A stretch of DNA of 64,000 bases from Diphasiastrum complanatum (taxonomy: Eukaryota; Streptophyta; Lycopodiopsida; Lycopodiales; Lycopodiaceae), in NCBI GenBank assembly GCA_029204225.1, contig CM055104.1, forward strand, positions 27,767,253 through 27,831,252, given 5' to 3'. The notes below the pieces were generated by a model. It worked only from the letters and a program-made list of their open reading frames with translations, searched no databases and was not told the DNA's origin. The position numbers were made by a program, and so were the translations under genes. Below are positions 1 through 12,188 of the stretch, piece by piece (the stretch's first letter is position 1; every line of letters begins with the position of its first letter).

Positions 1-1460
1 AGTAGATGACACAATCATCTCCAAATCGAAGTTGAAAGATCGTAAATACTTTGCACTTATCATTCTTAGCATACTAGATACACAAATCGGCCATGTATCT
101 GAAGCTCAGACATCGAGAGAAGTCTAGGATATCTTGAGCACCTTATACGATGTGAGAGATGTAACCTCAAAGTTACACCTCGGGAGAAATCTTTTCTCCC
201 TCATAATGACAAACAATGATTTGCTACATAATCACATTACCCAGTTCAAGAATCTCCTACAACATATGGCCGTTGTCGAGTCAATCATAGACGATCACAA
301 TGAAGTGATGACACTGCTATCAAGCCTGCCATCTACGTACAAAAATTGGGTGATGATCATCATGACACACTCAAATCTAAATCTATCTAGAGTTATTTAT
401 ATGTTGCTGCAAGTAGAGAGTCAAAGGGACGGATCTTCCAGCTCTTCGAATATAGACGCACACTCTCTACATGTAAACAGAAGTTGACAAGGCAGAAGAA
501 GAAAGGCCCCAAACAATTCAATTTGAATAAGAAGCCGACTCAGAGCCAAGAACAATCTTTGAACCCACAACCAAAAAAAAAGGATGTTTTGTAAGTACTG
601 CAAGCATACCAATCACGAGATTCAAGATTGTAGAATACTGAAGCCAAGAACAACCCGAAGAAGCAATCAAATCAATAGGCGAATGCGGTAGCTGAGACAT
701 CTCAAGTGGCAATTGGAATGTGGACGAAGATGCATTCATGGTTAACCATCAGAAAGCGCAACGCGACTGTGCTTGGTTTCTTGATTCGTGAGCCACTCAA
801 CATATGACCAGTCAACTTCAAAGTTTCCAGTCCTATATGCCTTGAAAGTCATCCACCTCAGTGACGACAACATAGATGCTATCAAGGGTGAAGGCACAAT
901 AAGATTAGGCTTCCAAAATGTTCAGTTCAAGTTACTCTCTAAAGTTCTTAATGTATTTGATCTTTCTACAAACCTACTCTCTGCTAGTAGAATTACTCAT
1001 CTAGGACATAGAGTAGAATTTGAAACTGATCAATGTCGAATTATCGATAGGACAAATCATATCATAGTGCTCGTAAAGAGACATGGATATTTATATAGCC
1101 TGAGTCCTTGTTGTTCTACTACAGATCAAGCTTTGAATACTTCTGTTCATGTTAATAAAGGATTACTTTGGCACTATAGACTTAGGCACTTTAATCATGC
1201 ATCTGTTTCGAACATGTCTAGACAGTCATTAGTACTTGATCTCAATTATCCTAATAAGAAGATTGACCTCCCTGTCGGGAAGCTAACTAGGAATCCTTTC
1301 AGATCATGTCATTAGCATGTAGTTAAAGACTTACTAGATATTTTTCACTCAAACATATGTGGCCCAATGCAAACATTATCTTTGTCAAATGCAAGGTACT
1401 TTATTACATCCATTGATGAATATTCGAGAAAAATAGTTTATTTCATGAAGTAGAAATAAG
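1..1460 (+). mobile_element. Ty1/copia remnant (gag, protease, start of integrase)
   Basis: Decayed copia polyprotein, cut by the left window edge. Positions 2-487 encode a gag segment, interrupted by a TAG at about 126-128 where the reading suggests Trp. A CCHC zinc knuckle (C-X2-C-X4-H-X4-C) lies at 590-631 in another frame. The aspartic protease motif WFLDS-stop-ATQHMT is at 774-806, with TGA (789-791) in place of the glycine of the catalytic DSG. Positions 792-1315 encode the rest of the protease and a GAG-pre-integrase domain (LLWHYRLRHFNHAS), but the zinc-binding cysteines are lost. Weak integrase homology (HSNICGPMQ, then SIDEYSRK) ends near 1456. There is no RT, RNase H or LTR. It belongs to the same family as the copia fragment at 56221-59729. 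It is not functional. Confidence 0.88.
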
Positions 1461-4400
1461 AGGCTTTCAATCTCTTCAAACAATATAATGTATATATATC
1501 TCATAAGCAGCAACCATGAAGCTAATCGTCAATTGTCAAACATCAACCATCAATCTTCATTATTCATCAATAAGAGATTGATCCAGAGTGGCTTCCTTTT
1601 GCCTTGACATAGAGTGAGTAAGAGAGACAACCTTGAGCTTGCAGTTACTATCGCAATTGCATTGTGCATCATTCCGTTGATTATCTACATGCTACATTCT
1701 GAACTCAATCTAATCATCTTATTGCGTTCAGTTACCATGTCAGTATGAATATTATGCATCTCTGATTTACTGTTTTAAGCACCTTAATTTCTAAGCTCTC
1801 ATATAGTTTGGTCTGAACATCTCAATGATTCTGTAATATACATTTCTGCAACCAACATTAATGAATTTGTGTTTGTCTATGTAATTAAATTAGTCGATTA
1901 TGTTTATTTCCAAGTGATGATCAAGCAAAATCAGTAGTGATCCTTGTCATGACACAATTGATTGGAATTTGATAGGCGTAGTTCATCCATTAACGAAAAG
2001 GAGTCACTCACGTTAGTCCAATAGTTTGAACTTAGTTCCTTCTCACTCGAGCCTCTCTACATTCCCTTAACTCCACTCCACATTTATATTTCCTTAACAG
2101 ATACACCAGTGAATGGCAGCCGATTACGCAAGTTTTGGCAAATTGATCCTTTAAATTAAGTTATAATATGATAGTTTTTGTTTTTCTTTGTTTTTCATTT
2201 TTGTTTATTTTCACTACTTATTTTCTATTTTTTGTAAAAAGACATTGAAAAATAAATGTTGGGAGCAAAATTTAGAAAAGTCATCAAAACACAAAAAGAG
2301 AAAGGAGAAATTTATTTTTCAAGTAAAAAAGAGATAAAAAATTCACTAGCAAGATTCAAATAGTCAACCCACCATCGTCGAGATCATAGTTGATTCTAAA
2401 CAGTGTTTTCTAGCTACAATGAAGTGGGCAAAGTTAGTTTGTATTAGAAGACCTGTTGTTAGGTGAGAGTTTAGCTACCATTTTGGAAACCTTCGCCTAC
2501 CATCAAGGAGTCATTATGAATCTTCGTTGATCTGACGGATGGACCTAGAACACCAAAATTAGGTCGGGCGATGGTTGAAATCCAAAAAAAAGTCATTAAA
2601 TGCAATACATAGGCGAAGGACCAAACTGGGAGAAGGTTCAACCCTCATTGTACCTTCAGAAACTTCGTCGAGCCTCCCTATTGGTCATGAACCTTTGCTG
2701 AAAATTTTAGTAACCTGTTTCACAATACTGAAGAGGCCTATCAAATTTTTTTCCACAATGGATCTGCAAGAATAGCACTTTGTCTAATAGGTTGTCCAAA
2801 ATGCTCTATATAAGCCCAAAATTCGACTCATTTGTCACCAGTTTTAGCAGAGCTCTTGCGAATTTTTTCCTGAATTTTTTTTCTTCGAAATTTCAACTAG
2901 CCTTCTACGTACACACTCACACTTTATTTTATTTTTGCATCATGTTTTCCATTGATTCTAAAACTTGTCTCCCTCAATCAATGGTTCAAAGGATTGTTCT
3001 TCCCAAACACGATCTCATGACTCTCGCTAGTGTGAACTGGCTAAATCGCTCTAGCTTGCCAAGCCTATGCTCAAGCAATGGGCCTTCACGCCATGTTTTT
3101 CATTCACTTGGGTTGAGTCAATAGCATTTTGTTATTTAGTCAAAATTTAGATGTATGTATGTGGGTTGAATAAACAATGTTGGACTGAGATCAACAAAAT
3201 ATGACTTATATAGGCTGAATCAATAACACTTTGCTACTAAATCCTAATAGCTTGTATTCTAGTATGTGTACAAGCTCTCGGTGTTGTGGAAGATCTGGAC
3301 AACTTGCAGCTAGTAGAATTGTTATGGCTCTATGACTCGTATCTCAATTGTTACCTATTTACATTTTGTTTGACAATGTGAGCATGCTTGCAGATGAGTT
3401 TGAGTCTTATATAGACATTGTAATTAGCTTTTAGAGGTATTTAGTCCAATTCCATAAAATGAGCACAATTGAATCTACTAACTCGCTCAAGTGCGGAGAG
3501 GAGGTTTCAATATCACAAACTAGGAAGCTGGTTCTAAAGACACATGGGAATGGATGGTGGATCAAATCAACCCAACCAAACTACTCCCAGATGAAGCTTG
3601 CTTCCTATAGCCTATGGATATACTTATACCCTCCAAGGCTCCACCCCAACTAGGAGTGATATGACATACCTCATTGGGACACATTAGCAGCCTAACTGGA
3701 CCACATTTGTCAGAGTCACTACTAGTTCCATAAAAATCCACCATCATGAGTTTTAGGCCTCAATCATTAATTATGATTTAACACCATGAGCGCCCCACCC
3801 CCTCATAACCATAATTGATGTACAGGTCACGATAGGCCTACTAACATTCTTACGAGACATATATACAAGGTCAGACGATTGTGGGCATGATAGGAAGGCC
3901 CAACCTCAATCAAAATGAGGATGATGGAGGCCTTAGAGAGTCTCACCTAGTATGATTGAGGCCTCCACCATGATTCCAAGAGGCTGAGACCCATAGTACC
4001 ATGGGAGAGCCACAATTAGGAGTAATTAAAGACAACTATGATAGATTGTAGAATGAAGGTAAATCCTTGAGTTTGTTAGTGGCCAAGTGCAAGCCTCAAA
4101 TTATATATAAGGCATAACACCATGCTTCACTCTCACTTAAGGAGTGGAACAATGAAAATTCAAGCCTCTAGCTAGTTGGTATATGACAATTAATTAAGGC
4201 TTGAAATTTGACCAAGGTTACAAACAAAGCCATGCCCTCATTGAATTGTGGAGAAGCCTCTATGACTTTCAAAAGCATTGGAGGATGTTCGATACGAGAT
4301 TGCAGCGAAGGGTCTAAACAGTCCTCCCAAGAAGAATAAAAACAATAAATTATAAAGATCAACCTTTCAATATTCAGTCAATTGCTCGATAGTTAGATCA

Positions 4401-4608
4401 TTTGTTTGACTTGGCAAAATATCTTAAGGTGTTGTTGACAACCATGAAGAGAGCGAATAATTAGGCATATATGGCAGCCATGCTATCTTCAATATATATT
4501 TGGCGTTAATCTATGGAAACAAGTAAATTAGATAGAGAAAAAAAAAACACAAGAGCATTTGACTGTAATTAACACCAATAGATAATAAAAAATCTATCAA
4601 AATGAAGT
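1461..4608. other. Intergenic, nothing recognised
   Basis: This AT-rich stretch has only short open frames without recognisable domains. Examples are a 66-residue frame at 2575-2775, a 114-residue frame at 2780-3124 and a 64-residue frame at 3459-3653. None has a splice or domain context that would support a gene. It may be old transposon sequence beyond recognition. Confidence 0.5.
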
Positions 4609-4931
4609 TGTTGGAGTACAACGATCAAATCACAAAAGGGTATCATGTGATCGACAAGGTTCACAATAGCTATGCAATAAGCATTGTGATCTTACTATGA
4701 TTCTTCAGTTGATCGAAGATGCAACTGATAGATGAATTATCTCTTCATTGTCTTAGATTCTCTCACTCTCTTTCTCGATAGATTCTGATTCTAAGGAGTC
4801 AGAATATCTGATTGATTTATTCTACAAATGATTGTCCATTCGATTACGTCTCTACTGATTCTACTATGTGTCTATTAATACAAGTAACAAAGTTTATTGT
4901 CTAATCAGTTTTGTAAACGACGTGTTTAACA
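4609..4931. repeat. Possible short LTR-like segment
   Basis: The segment begins TGTTGGAG and ends TTTAACA, so it has TG...CA ends with a 4-bp terminal inversion (TGTT/AACA). It lies about 100 bp beyond the 3' end of the minus-strand copia remnant at 5030-6270, where a 3' LTR would be expected. No polypurine tract is visible next to it and no second copy was found, so the call is weak. Confidence 0.2.
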
Positions 4932-5029
4932 ATAAGTAGTAATTACAAGAAGAGACTAAGTTGATCATTACATTCTGTGTCGTAAATTGTAATCAATAGG
5001 AAGATAGTGATCATTATCTACATACAGTA

Positions 5030-6270
5030 GCTTAATCGAATTGTGATGTAGTTTGCATTAGATTTAGCAGAGAATGTACTAGTTGAAAAGGTATGCTAGA
5101 TCTTGCATATGGAAGTCTATGTGACTTTGACAATGCACAATGCTCACAAACTTTATTGATGCCAGAAAGAGACTTTGGAAGGCCAAGAACAACTTCCCGT
5201 ACCTCCAATGCTTTGAAATTGGGATGTCCCAACCTCCTGTGCCACATCTCTTGATTTGTCATTTGCTCCTTTTCCATAAAACTTTCTTGGTTAGCAATAA
5301 CACAAGCATTAAGTTTGTAAATTTTGCCTTGTCTCTTGCTTTGGCAATCAAAGTACCTATTTTACTTATGAAGCAAGCATCACCGACAAACTCAACTTCT
5401 AGACCCTTGTCAATTATTTGACTCACACTAAAATGATTTTTAGTAATGGGAGGAATGAACAGTACATTCTCTAAATTTACATTCCTATTTGTCAAGAGAA
5501 AAATGAGAATAGTTCCAATGTCCTTCATGGCAAATTCACCATCATTGGCCATGTAGATGACCTTCTTTCACATTCATAAGTCATCAAGGATGAAAAGTGT
5601 TTCTTATGTCTTGTCATGTGAGAGCTTGCTCCACTATCAATCCACCATGGATCAATATCCCCTTCATTGGTTAACAAGTTAGAAGACATCAAGAAAGACT
5701 CACAAACATTTTCTTCATCCTCATCTAAAGTGAGATTGCCTTGCTTCATTTCTTGCTCTTTTGTCCTTTTAAAACATTCATTAGCAAAGTGTGCTTTTAT
5801 GCCATGATAAAAACACTTTAGCTTTGACTTATCTCTCTTCTTACCATCAAAAGAAAAAGCCTCACCATGATCCAAGTTCACTTTTTTGAACCTTAACCTT
5901 TTCCTTTGCCTTTGAACTTGCCCTTTCATAAGAGTGCCTCTTTTTGTCCACCATGGGTAAAAGAGCCTCACCTCTTGCTTGTAACCTATGCTCTTCAGCC
6001 ACCAAGACCTCTTGCAATTCTTCAACACTTGGCAAAACTTTCTACAAGATTATCATGCTCATCCAAAAAAATATTAAGCATAACCTGAACAAATTCTACA
6101 TCCTTAATGCTTTCACCTATACATGCTAAATCATCATTCAAGGCCTTAACTCTTAAGATAATTGTGTGAGCATTTTCTCCTTAATTTTGGCAAATAGCTT
6201 CCAAATTAGCATGACCTCAGCTATTTATTGTGGTCCTTGTGCCACTAGTATGAGTTTGGGGCCTTATTTA
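5030..6270 (-). mobile_element. Ty1/copia remnant (gag, protease, GAG-pre-integrase)
   Basis: Copia polyprotein remains, read on the minus strand. Between about 6270 and 6030 a degraded gag (UBN2-like; VKALNDDLACIGESIKDVEF) can be read across a stop. The frame 6028-5525 holds a CCHC knuckle (CFYHGIKAHFANEC) and the protease motif WWIDSGASSHMT, with the catalytic DSG intact. After a frameshift, 5552-5259 carries the rest of the protease. Another shift leads into 5277-5032, a GAG-pre-integrase domain (MWHRRLGHPNFKAL, then CEHCALSKSHR) with its H and C zinc ligands. The element then stops, with no integrase core, RT or RNase H. It differs in sequence from the copia remnants at 1-1460 and 56221-59729. 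Confidence 0.88.
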
Positions 6271-7809
6271 GCTAAACTAAGCCTTACAACCATTACTACA
6301 GTGCCGCTATTCCCAAATATAGTGCGGTTGTTCAAGCCACTTTATTATTGACTAATTTTATTCTAATTTAGCTCCATGGCTATATTTTGCATTGCAATTA
6401 TTTAGCTCATGGGCTAAATACATGTAGCACATGACAAACAAAAACACATGTACAAGTGAGTAATCCGCTGCCAATACCATCAACTTAAAATGATATAAAA
6501 GGAAAATCACAACATACATCCAATAACACATCACGCACTATTCATTAACATGATGTTATTAATGTATTTGCATGCAATTCATCACATGGATGTTATGGAG
6601 TTACTCGATCACACTCATATTATAGTACTAAGAATAGACTTCAAGTCAATAACATAAACATCATAAAATAAATCCAATGTTGGCTATTAAGACTATAATT
6701 ATGGAAGCAATATTGTGTATTTGACTTGATATTATATGCAAGTTATCTAGAAAAAATATGTTGTGGTGCACATGCTTATGAAAAAATGTAGCATGAAAGA
6801 CATATTGTGGAAGATCAGTTGTTCAAATTTGGACATGAAGAGACATTAAATGCTAAAAAAAGAGAAGATTTGCTTTTGAACTTACGACTTTATGAATATA
6901 GGAATTACGGATAATTGGTCTACACTAGACCACTACCCCCATGCATAGGAGTAGCAATTTGATACAATGATTGATGTAAACAACATACACTAGATACCGA
7001 CATCAAATCATAGGATAAAAATATCGAGGGTGTGAAAAGATTGCTATTTTATCAATTGTCTTATTGGAGACATTTACTGATTAATCACTTTTGGAATCTA
7101 AGGCACATATTCAAGATATTTGGTGAGATACACAAAAACATATAACTGGTGAGAAAGACATCCCAACATCTTGTATAGATCTACAAAAGGATGTGGTAAT
7201 TACACCCTATTGGGTTACCTACAATGAACATGGAGAGTCAATCTTCCGTTTAGTGCCATGTACAAAATAAGAGCTCTCACATGTAAAATATGTAATAAGA
7301 CACATGGAAATCTTGTTGCCTTTGCACATATTTTTATGTTAGCCATTCACTAAAGACAAAATTGAGTGGGTTAATTTCCCAGGGTGGCAAAGCCTCATTG
7401 CTATGTAGAGACAACTCAAGCCCAACTTTTGGACCCATTGTTTGACATTTTGAATTGCCACTCACAACTTCATTCAAATGGATGAATCACAACTGCTAGT
7501 TCCATTAGAAATTCTGATAGATTGATCTAAATGGAGAGTGCTCATGCATAGAAAAAAGAGAGTCCATTGAGATGGCAGGTAAGATTAAAGGACAAGAAAA
7601 ATAAACCTACTCATAGTTTGAATCCATCATAAGGGTGTTCTAAGATTCAAGAGTTTGACAAGTCCCTCAGTCAACATGAAGGACATATATTTGTCCATAG
7701 TTAAAGAAAGGGCATGCTTTGTCTTTCAATTGCCACCATGTGACACATATGTGTGGCCACACAGGGGCCACTTAAGCTTGTGAGTTTAACGTAGTCCCAT
7801 TGTTGGACA

Positions 7810-7836
7810 AGTTGAGTTGTCAATGGCAACTCAACT
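7810..7836. repeat. Perfect 10-bp hairpin
   Basis: AGTTGAGTTG (7810-7819) is followed, after a 7-nt loop, by its exact reverse complement CAACTCAACT (7827-7836). No function is known. It lies in gene-free DNA. Confidence 0.6.
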
Positions 7837-8048
7837 CTAATGGACCAATTAGAAATGTTTTTTTTTTTTTAAATTTGGCTAATCAAATGGAGGGGAGATT
7901 AATGAGGAGAGCATAGATGACTAATGCAGGAGGAGAAGGAAACCACATTCAAAAGAGAGATGTAGAAGATGATAGGAGAGTTTTGTTTTCAAGCCAAAGA
8001 TGTATGGGAAACACTTGATGTTACAATTGTCCTTGCCATATTTAAACA

Positions 8049-8188
8049 AGTGTTGGGAGGGTATCAATTTTGTGATGCCTACCAAATTATGGTGAAAAAT
8101 AGTTAGTGGTTACAAACATGCGAAATGTTAGGGTTTGGTAACCATGTGTTTGATGATGAGCAGCCTGTATATGATACCCTCCAACACT
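8049..8188. repeat. 140-bp inverted-repeat unit
   Basis: AGTGTTGGGAGGGTATCA (8049-8066) is mirrored by TGATACCCTCCAACACT (8172-8188), a 17-18 bp inverted repeat with one extra G. About 105 bp lie between the arms. The TGTTGG...CCAACA ends resemble LTR or MITE termini. No clear target duplication was seen. Confidence 0.5.
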
Positions 8189-8699
8189 AGTCTAATGGTT
8201 TTATACTTGACTACCCAACAAGTCTCTTATTTAAAATGAAAAATTTCCATTGATCTATTGGGTAGAAAAGGGCTTCTCCTCGTTCATAGTTTGAGTTGCC
8301 ACCATGTGGCATAGACCCCTTGCCATGTAGAGTGATTTTTTGTATTGGGAAATGGTCTTTTTAGTGACCTTTGCACTCGGTAAAATGACTACAGAAAAAG
8401 TCTTGCCATGATTTTACGATCGTTGAATAGAGTGTAAAGGTCGCTATAATGACTTTCCCCCATTGGCAAGCGTAAAAGATTGTCTTGTCATTATAAATTA
8501 CGACTGAAAATATGTTTATGGCCAACAGGTTTTGACTTTGTACGAGGTGTAATGGGATGTTTGAAATTCTTTTTAGACATTTAATGAGTTGTAGATTGCT
8601 ATTGAAAAGTTCTATGGACTTCAAGATTTTATAAGTGTTGCATGTCACTTTCACAAATCTACTTTACATTTTATTAAATGTTCCGTTTCCATAAAATAG

Positions 8700-10382
8700 C
8701 CCAGGCATTGCTCACAACTCACGAAACTCTCAACCTCAAGGCGCCACCATCGCTTTCATCGCACCCTACATCTCGGGCAAGTTGGTGAGTTTTCTCATGC
8801 AGCTCGAGCTTTAGCTCCTCTCATGCCCACTCCCTATTCTGTTGATACTATTGCTGCTCTCCAGGCTCTTCATCCTGTTTTTGAAGGCGTTCTTCTCTTG
8901 TTTGTAGAGGACTTTGTGTCTGATGTTGACTTGGTGCTTGATCGTGATTCTTTCTCTCGTGCCTTCCATCGTAGTCCTTGTCATACTGTTGGTGGTCGCT
9001 CCGGTTTCATCTATGAACACCTACGTGATTGCTTTCCGCCTAAGGACTCTGCTAGCGGCTTTGTTCAACTCTTTGAGATATGCTCTTTTATCGCCTTTGG
9101 TCACATTCCTTCTTCTGTTGCACGTCTTTTATCTGCGTCTCATTTGATCGCCATGACTAAAGCCTCAGGTCCGTCCTATCGCTGTTGGCGAAGTCCTTCT
9201 TCGTCTTGTAAGTCGCTCTATATGTTTTTAGTATCAACAGATTTTTGTCTCTTTTTTCTCCCCTCATCAGTTTGGCATCTTTGCTCTTGGCGGCTATGAA
9301 GCTATCATTTAGGGTTTGCATGCGACACTTGATCTCCATCCTGACTAGGTTGTTCTCAAGTGGATGCTTTCAACTCTATTTCTAGAGCTGCAATCTTTTG
9401 GGAGCTGCGGGTGGCTGGTGGTGAGTTGGCTCAACTTATCCCATTTATGCAGTTGTTTTATGCTACTAAGACTCCTCTCTTTTACAGTCACCATGTGAGC
9501 TATGGGGACCTTTCTACTAGCTAGTCTGCAGTCAAGGTGATCCTTTGGGTGGTCTTCTTTTCGCTCTGACTCATTTCCGTGCCCTTCGAGCTTCTGCAGA
9601 GGCCTTTCCCTCCTACTTATTTCCTTCGGTTGCTGATGACACTCATATTGTTGGTCCTGCTCCTACGATGCTCCATGTTCTTCATCTTTTCTGAGCAGCT
9701 GACTTCTCTTGGTTTGTCTATTCAACCTCACAAGTGTTGGTCTCCAGTAGGTCTTCCCCCAGACTTTGTTCCTTCTCAAGGTTTTTTTGCTCCTTCGGAT
9801 GGCATTCACATTCTGGGTGTTCCTTTTGGTTCTGCTTTTTTCAACTCTATTTTTTTTGGTAGGATGTTGCTCATTTAGATCTGCTTCTCCGGTTGGTGGG
9901 CGACACTCAGGTCACGTTTGGCATCTTGACGTCTTGCTTTATCCAGCGTCCTTCTTATTTGCTTTGGACTTTCTCTCCTACTCAGGACTTTATGCATTTT
10001 CTCTCTTCCTTTGACACCTCTATTATGGATGTTTTTGGCCACCTTTTGGGCCCTAGTTCTTTGGATGGTGTGGAGATCCTTTTACGTCAGAACCATGCTC
10101 AATTACCCATTTCTTGTGGAGGTGTGGGTCTTCTCTCTACGGTTTCTTCTGCACCTGCAGCTTTCCTTGGGAGCTGGGCTCTTGTCGGCCATGCTTTATC
10201 TTCTCGGTTCCTTTATGGCCATCGCCCTCTCTTGGCGGATTGCATTGATCATGTGGATAGCGGTTCTCTGCCTTTTCAGCACCTTCTCATCGTTGTGAGG
10301 GAGCTCCTCCTCCTCTCTACCCAAGCATGTCCTCCTCCTTATGACTCCTTATGAATGGGTAGCTAACTCACTTGCTCTCATT
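8700..10382 (+). mobile_element. Non-LTR retrotransposon (LINE) RT fragment
   Basis: Frames 8823-9170, 9330-9610, 9570-9880 and 9893-10354 join into one decayed LINE reverse transcriptase. Visible blocks are RSGFIYEHLRD, a L-I-A-M-T-K-A-S-G block, VDAFNSISRA, DPLGGLLFALTHFRALRA and the catalytic-loop motif SVADDTHIVG (the ADD box). After these come thumb/connection-type sequences (GLSIQPHKCWSP, ILGVPFGSAFF, LGPSSLDGVE, GSWALVGHALSS). At least four frameshifts or stops separate the blocks. There is no endonuclease domain and no poly(A) tail, so both ends are truncated. Weak homology continues to about 10382, only about 13 bp before the TATA doublet of the WD40 gene. The assignment rests on remembered plant proteins of this type, not on a search. 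Confidence 0.85.
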
Positions 10383-10394
10383 TGAAACCATGTG

Positions 10395-10408
10395 TATAAA
10401 CTATAAAC
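10395..10408 (+). promoter_or_regulatory. TATA doublet, candidate core promoter
   Basis: TATAAA occurs at 10395-10400 and again at 10402-10407. Plant transcription usually starts about 25-35 bp downstream of a TATA box, here about 10425-10437. That leaves a purine-rich leader of about 55-65 nt before the ATG at 10490. It would exclude the in-frame upstream ATG at 10427. Position and motif only; transcription is not shown. Confidence 0.5.
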
Positions 10409-10489
10409 TACCTTCCACCGTTACCCATGGATAGTTTCCGAGCAATCTCACAACACAAAGGGGAAGCAAACCCAACAAGAATAAGAAGA

Positions 10490-10554
10490 ATGGAGGCATC
10501 GGCACTTGATTGGAGACATGCCATTGTTCTCAAACCCTCGCTGCAAATTCTTTT
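10490..10554 (+). CDS. WD40 gene exon 1
   Basis: Contains the start codon and encodes [19 protein letters not shown] and a few more residues. It ends with two bases of a Leu codon before the strong donor GTAAGT (10555). Intron 1 is 268 bp. The joined codon TT+G gives Leu. Confidence 0.8.
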
Positions 10555-12124
10555 GTAAGTAAAATTTCAGTTTAAAATCAGGATCAGGATTGCTTGCTCA
10601 ATTATATCATACATATATGATACCTGACAATGGCAGATTCTTCTGGCCTTTTTGTCTTTCATCAACTTTGCTTGCATTTCTCTTACGACGATCTGTAGCT
10701 CGACATTGCCCATGTCTGCCTAATCATGAATCTACCTGTTGATGATTTAGTTTTTGCTTGACATATTCTGCCTTGAGAACACATTGCGGTTTGTTGGGTG
10801 GCAATTTCTTGAACTTTGTTAGGGCCGGAAAGAAAGCCTCATGCTCTCGTTTCTCCTATGATGAGAACTGGCTTGCAATTGGCAATGACTGCGGTGAAAT
10901 AGAGGTTTTTCTTTGTGCAATTCTTTTCATATTTGAAATCTTAAAAAAAACAATAACTGATTATGATTTCTGTACCTAATTCTAGTTTAAAATTTCGTTG
11001 CAAAAGCCGTTATCAGTCGTTGCAACTATGCTTGTAGGTACGACGCAAATCTTTGATCTTACTCTTTGTTGAATCAATCTTGAATTTTCCGAGACACTTA
11101 CTCGTTTTTGGGGCCCCAAGATGGACTTCTTGTGGTATTCAACCAAAGAACGCATTGGTGGATTTTAGACTCTCAAGCTAGTGATAGAGATCAGATGGGA
11201 TATCCATATACGTTATGTGATTACTTCTCCAACCTGGCAAAGTGCATTGGTCACTTTGTTAGTACCCTTTTTGGGGTTGATTTTCTGTGAAGATAACAAA
11301 AAATGGATCCATAAAGATAATGTCTCCAAAATTCTGATGCACGAGTCTTATTCAGATCCACAATTGGCAACATAAATTTAGGTGACTTCTTGTTTTAATA
11401 CTTTAATTCATTTTTCCAATTTCTCTATCTACTATACCAGCTTGTACGTGCCTTTTCCTTTCTCTGTCCCTCTGAAAATGCTAGTTAAATGCAGTGTCAA
11501 TTTTACATACTCTTCTATTGATCAATGGAAAAAGCCTGTCAATCCAAGAAAGGACTTTAGTCGCATGGTAATTTTGTTTAACATTGGTGCTACAACCCTA
11601 TGGAGAACACCTTACCTGGCTGATTCTCTATAGTGATTGCTTACCTTCAAGGTGGAATTATAATTAGAAGATTGGAGACTTGCTTGACACCCCACTCTGA
11701 ATGTCACAGTCACCTTTTATATCCAGCACTCTCCCGCGAGCGAGATGAAGTACAATTACAAAAGGCACATGTAATGGGCTGCTACACAAGCTAGTTGCTA
11801 GAGCTCCTTCAGCACAGAGAGAAATTACATACCTATTGTCCTCACTGATTGGCCACACATTAGGGGTAATACACAACATAAATGGATGTCAAATGCACAT
11901 TTTTAAATGGATTTTGGAAGACGAGACATATGTCACTCAACCACAAGAATTTGAAGTCAAAGATCTACACATTTAAGGCAATATTGACAAAGGTCAAGCT
12001 AATATGTACTCAAAGAAAGAACTCATGAAGGAACCCCACCAATAAATATCAACTAGTGGCAGAGACACAAAAATTTCCAGTAATTTTTTTGAGGAAGTAA
12101 AAATGCCCATTAACAATTTTTCAA

Positions 12125-12188
<64 letters not shown>

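Larger units (their letters stand above)
6360..8690. other. Intergenic, no gene; small inverted repeats
   Basis: No open frame of note and no domain homology was seen. The stretch is AT-rich and contains two small inverted repeats listed separately (7810-7836 and 8049-8188). The phrase GCCACCATGTG recurs near 7730 and 8290, which suggests old repetitive DNA. Confidence 0.5.

Noticed and set aside
10427-10489. Upstream in-frame ATG at 10427 as the start of the WD40 protein.
   Set aside because: It lies only about 20-30 bp after the TATA doublet, so it probably falls at or before the transcription start. The ATG at 10490 has a better context. Kept only as an alternative.
11108-11375. Frames near 11108-11375 considered as an extra WD40 exon.
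   Set aside because: They have no WD40 pattern and would break the perfect phase between exon 2 and exon 3.
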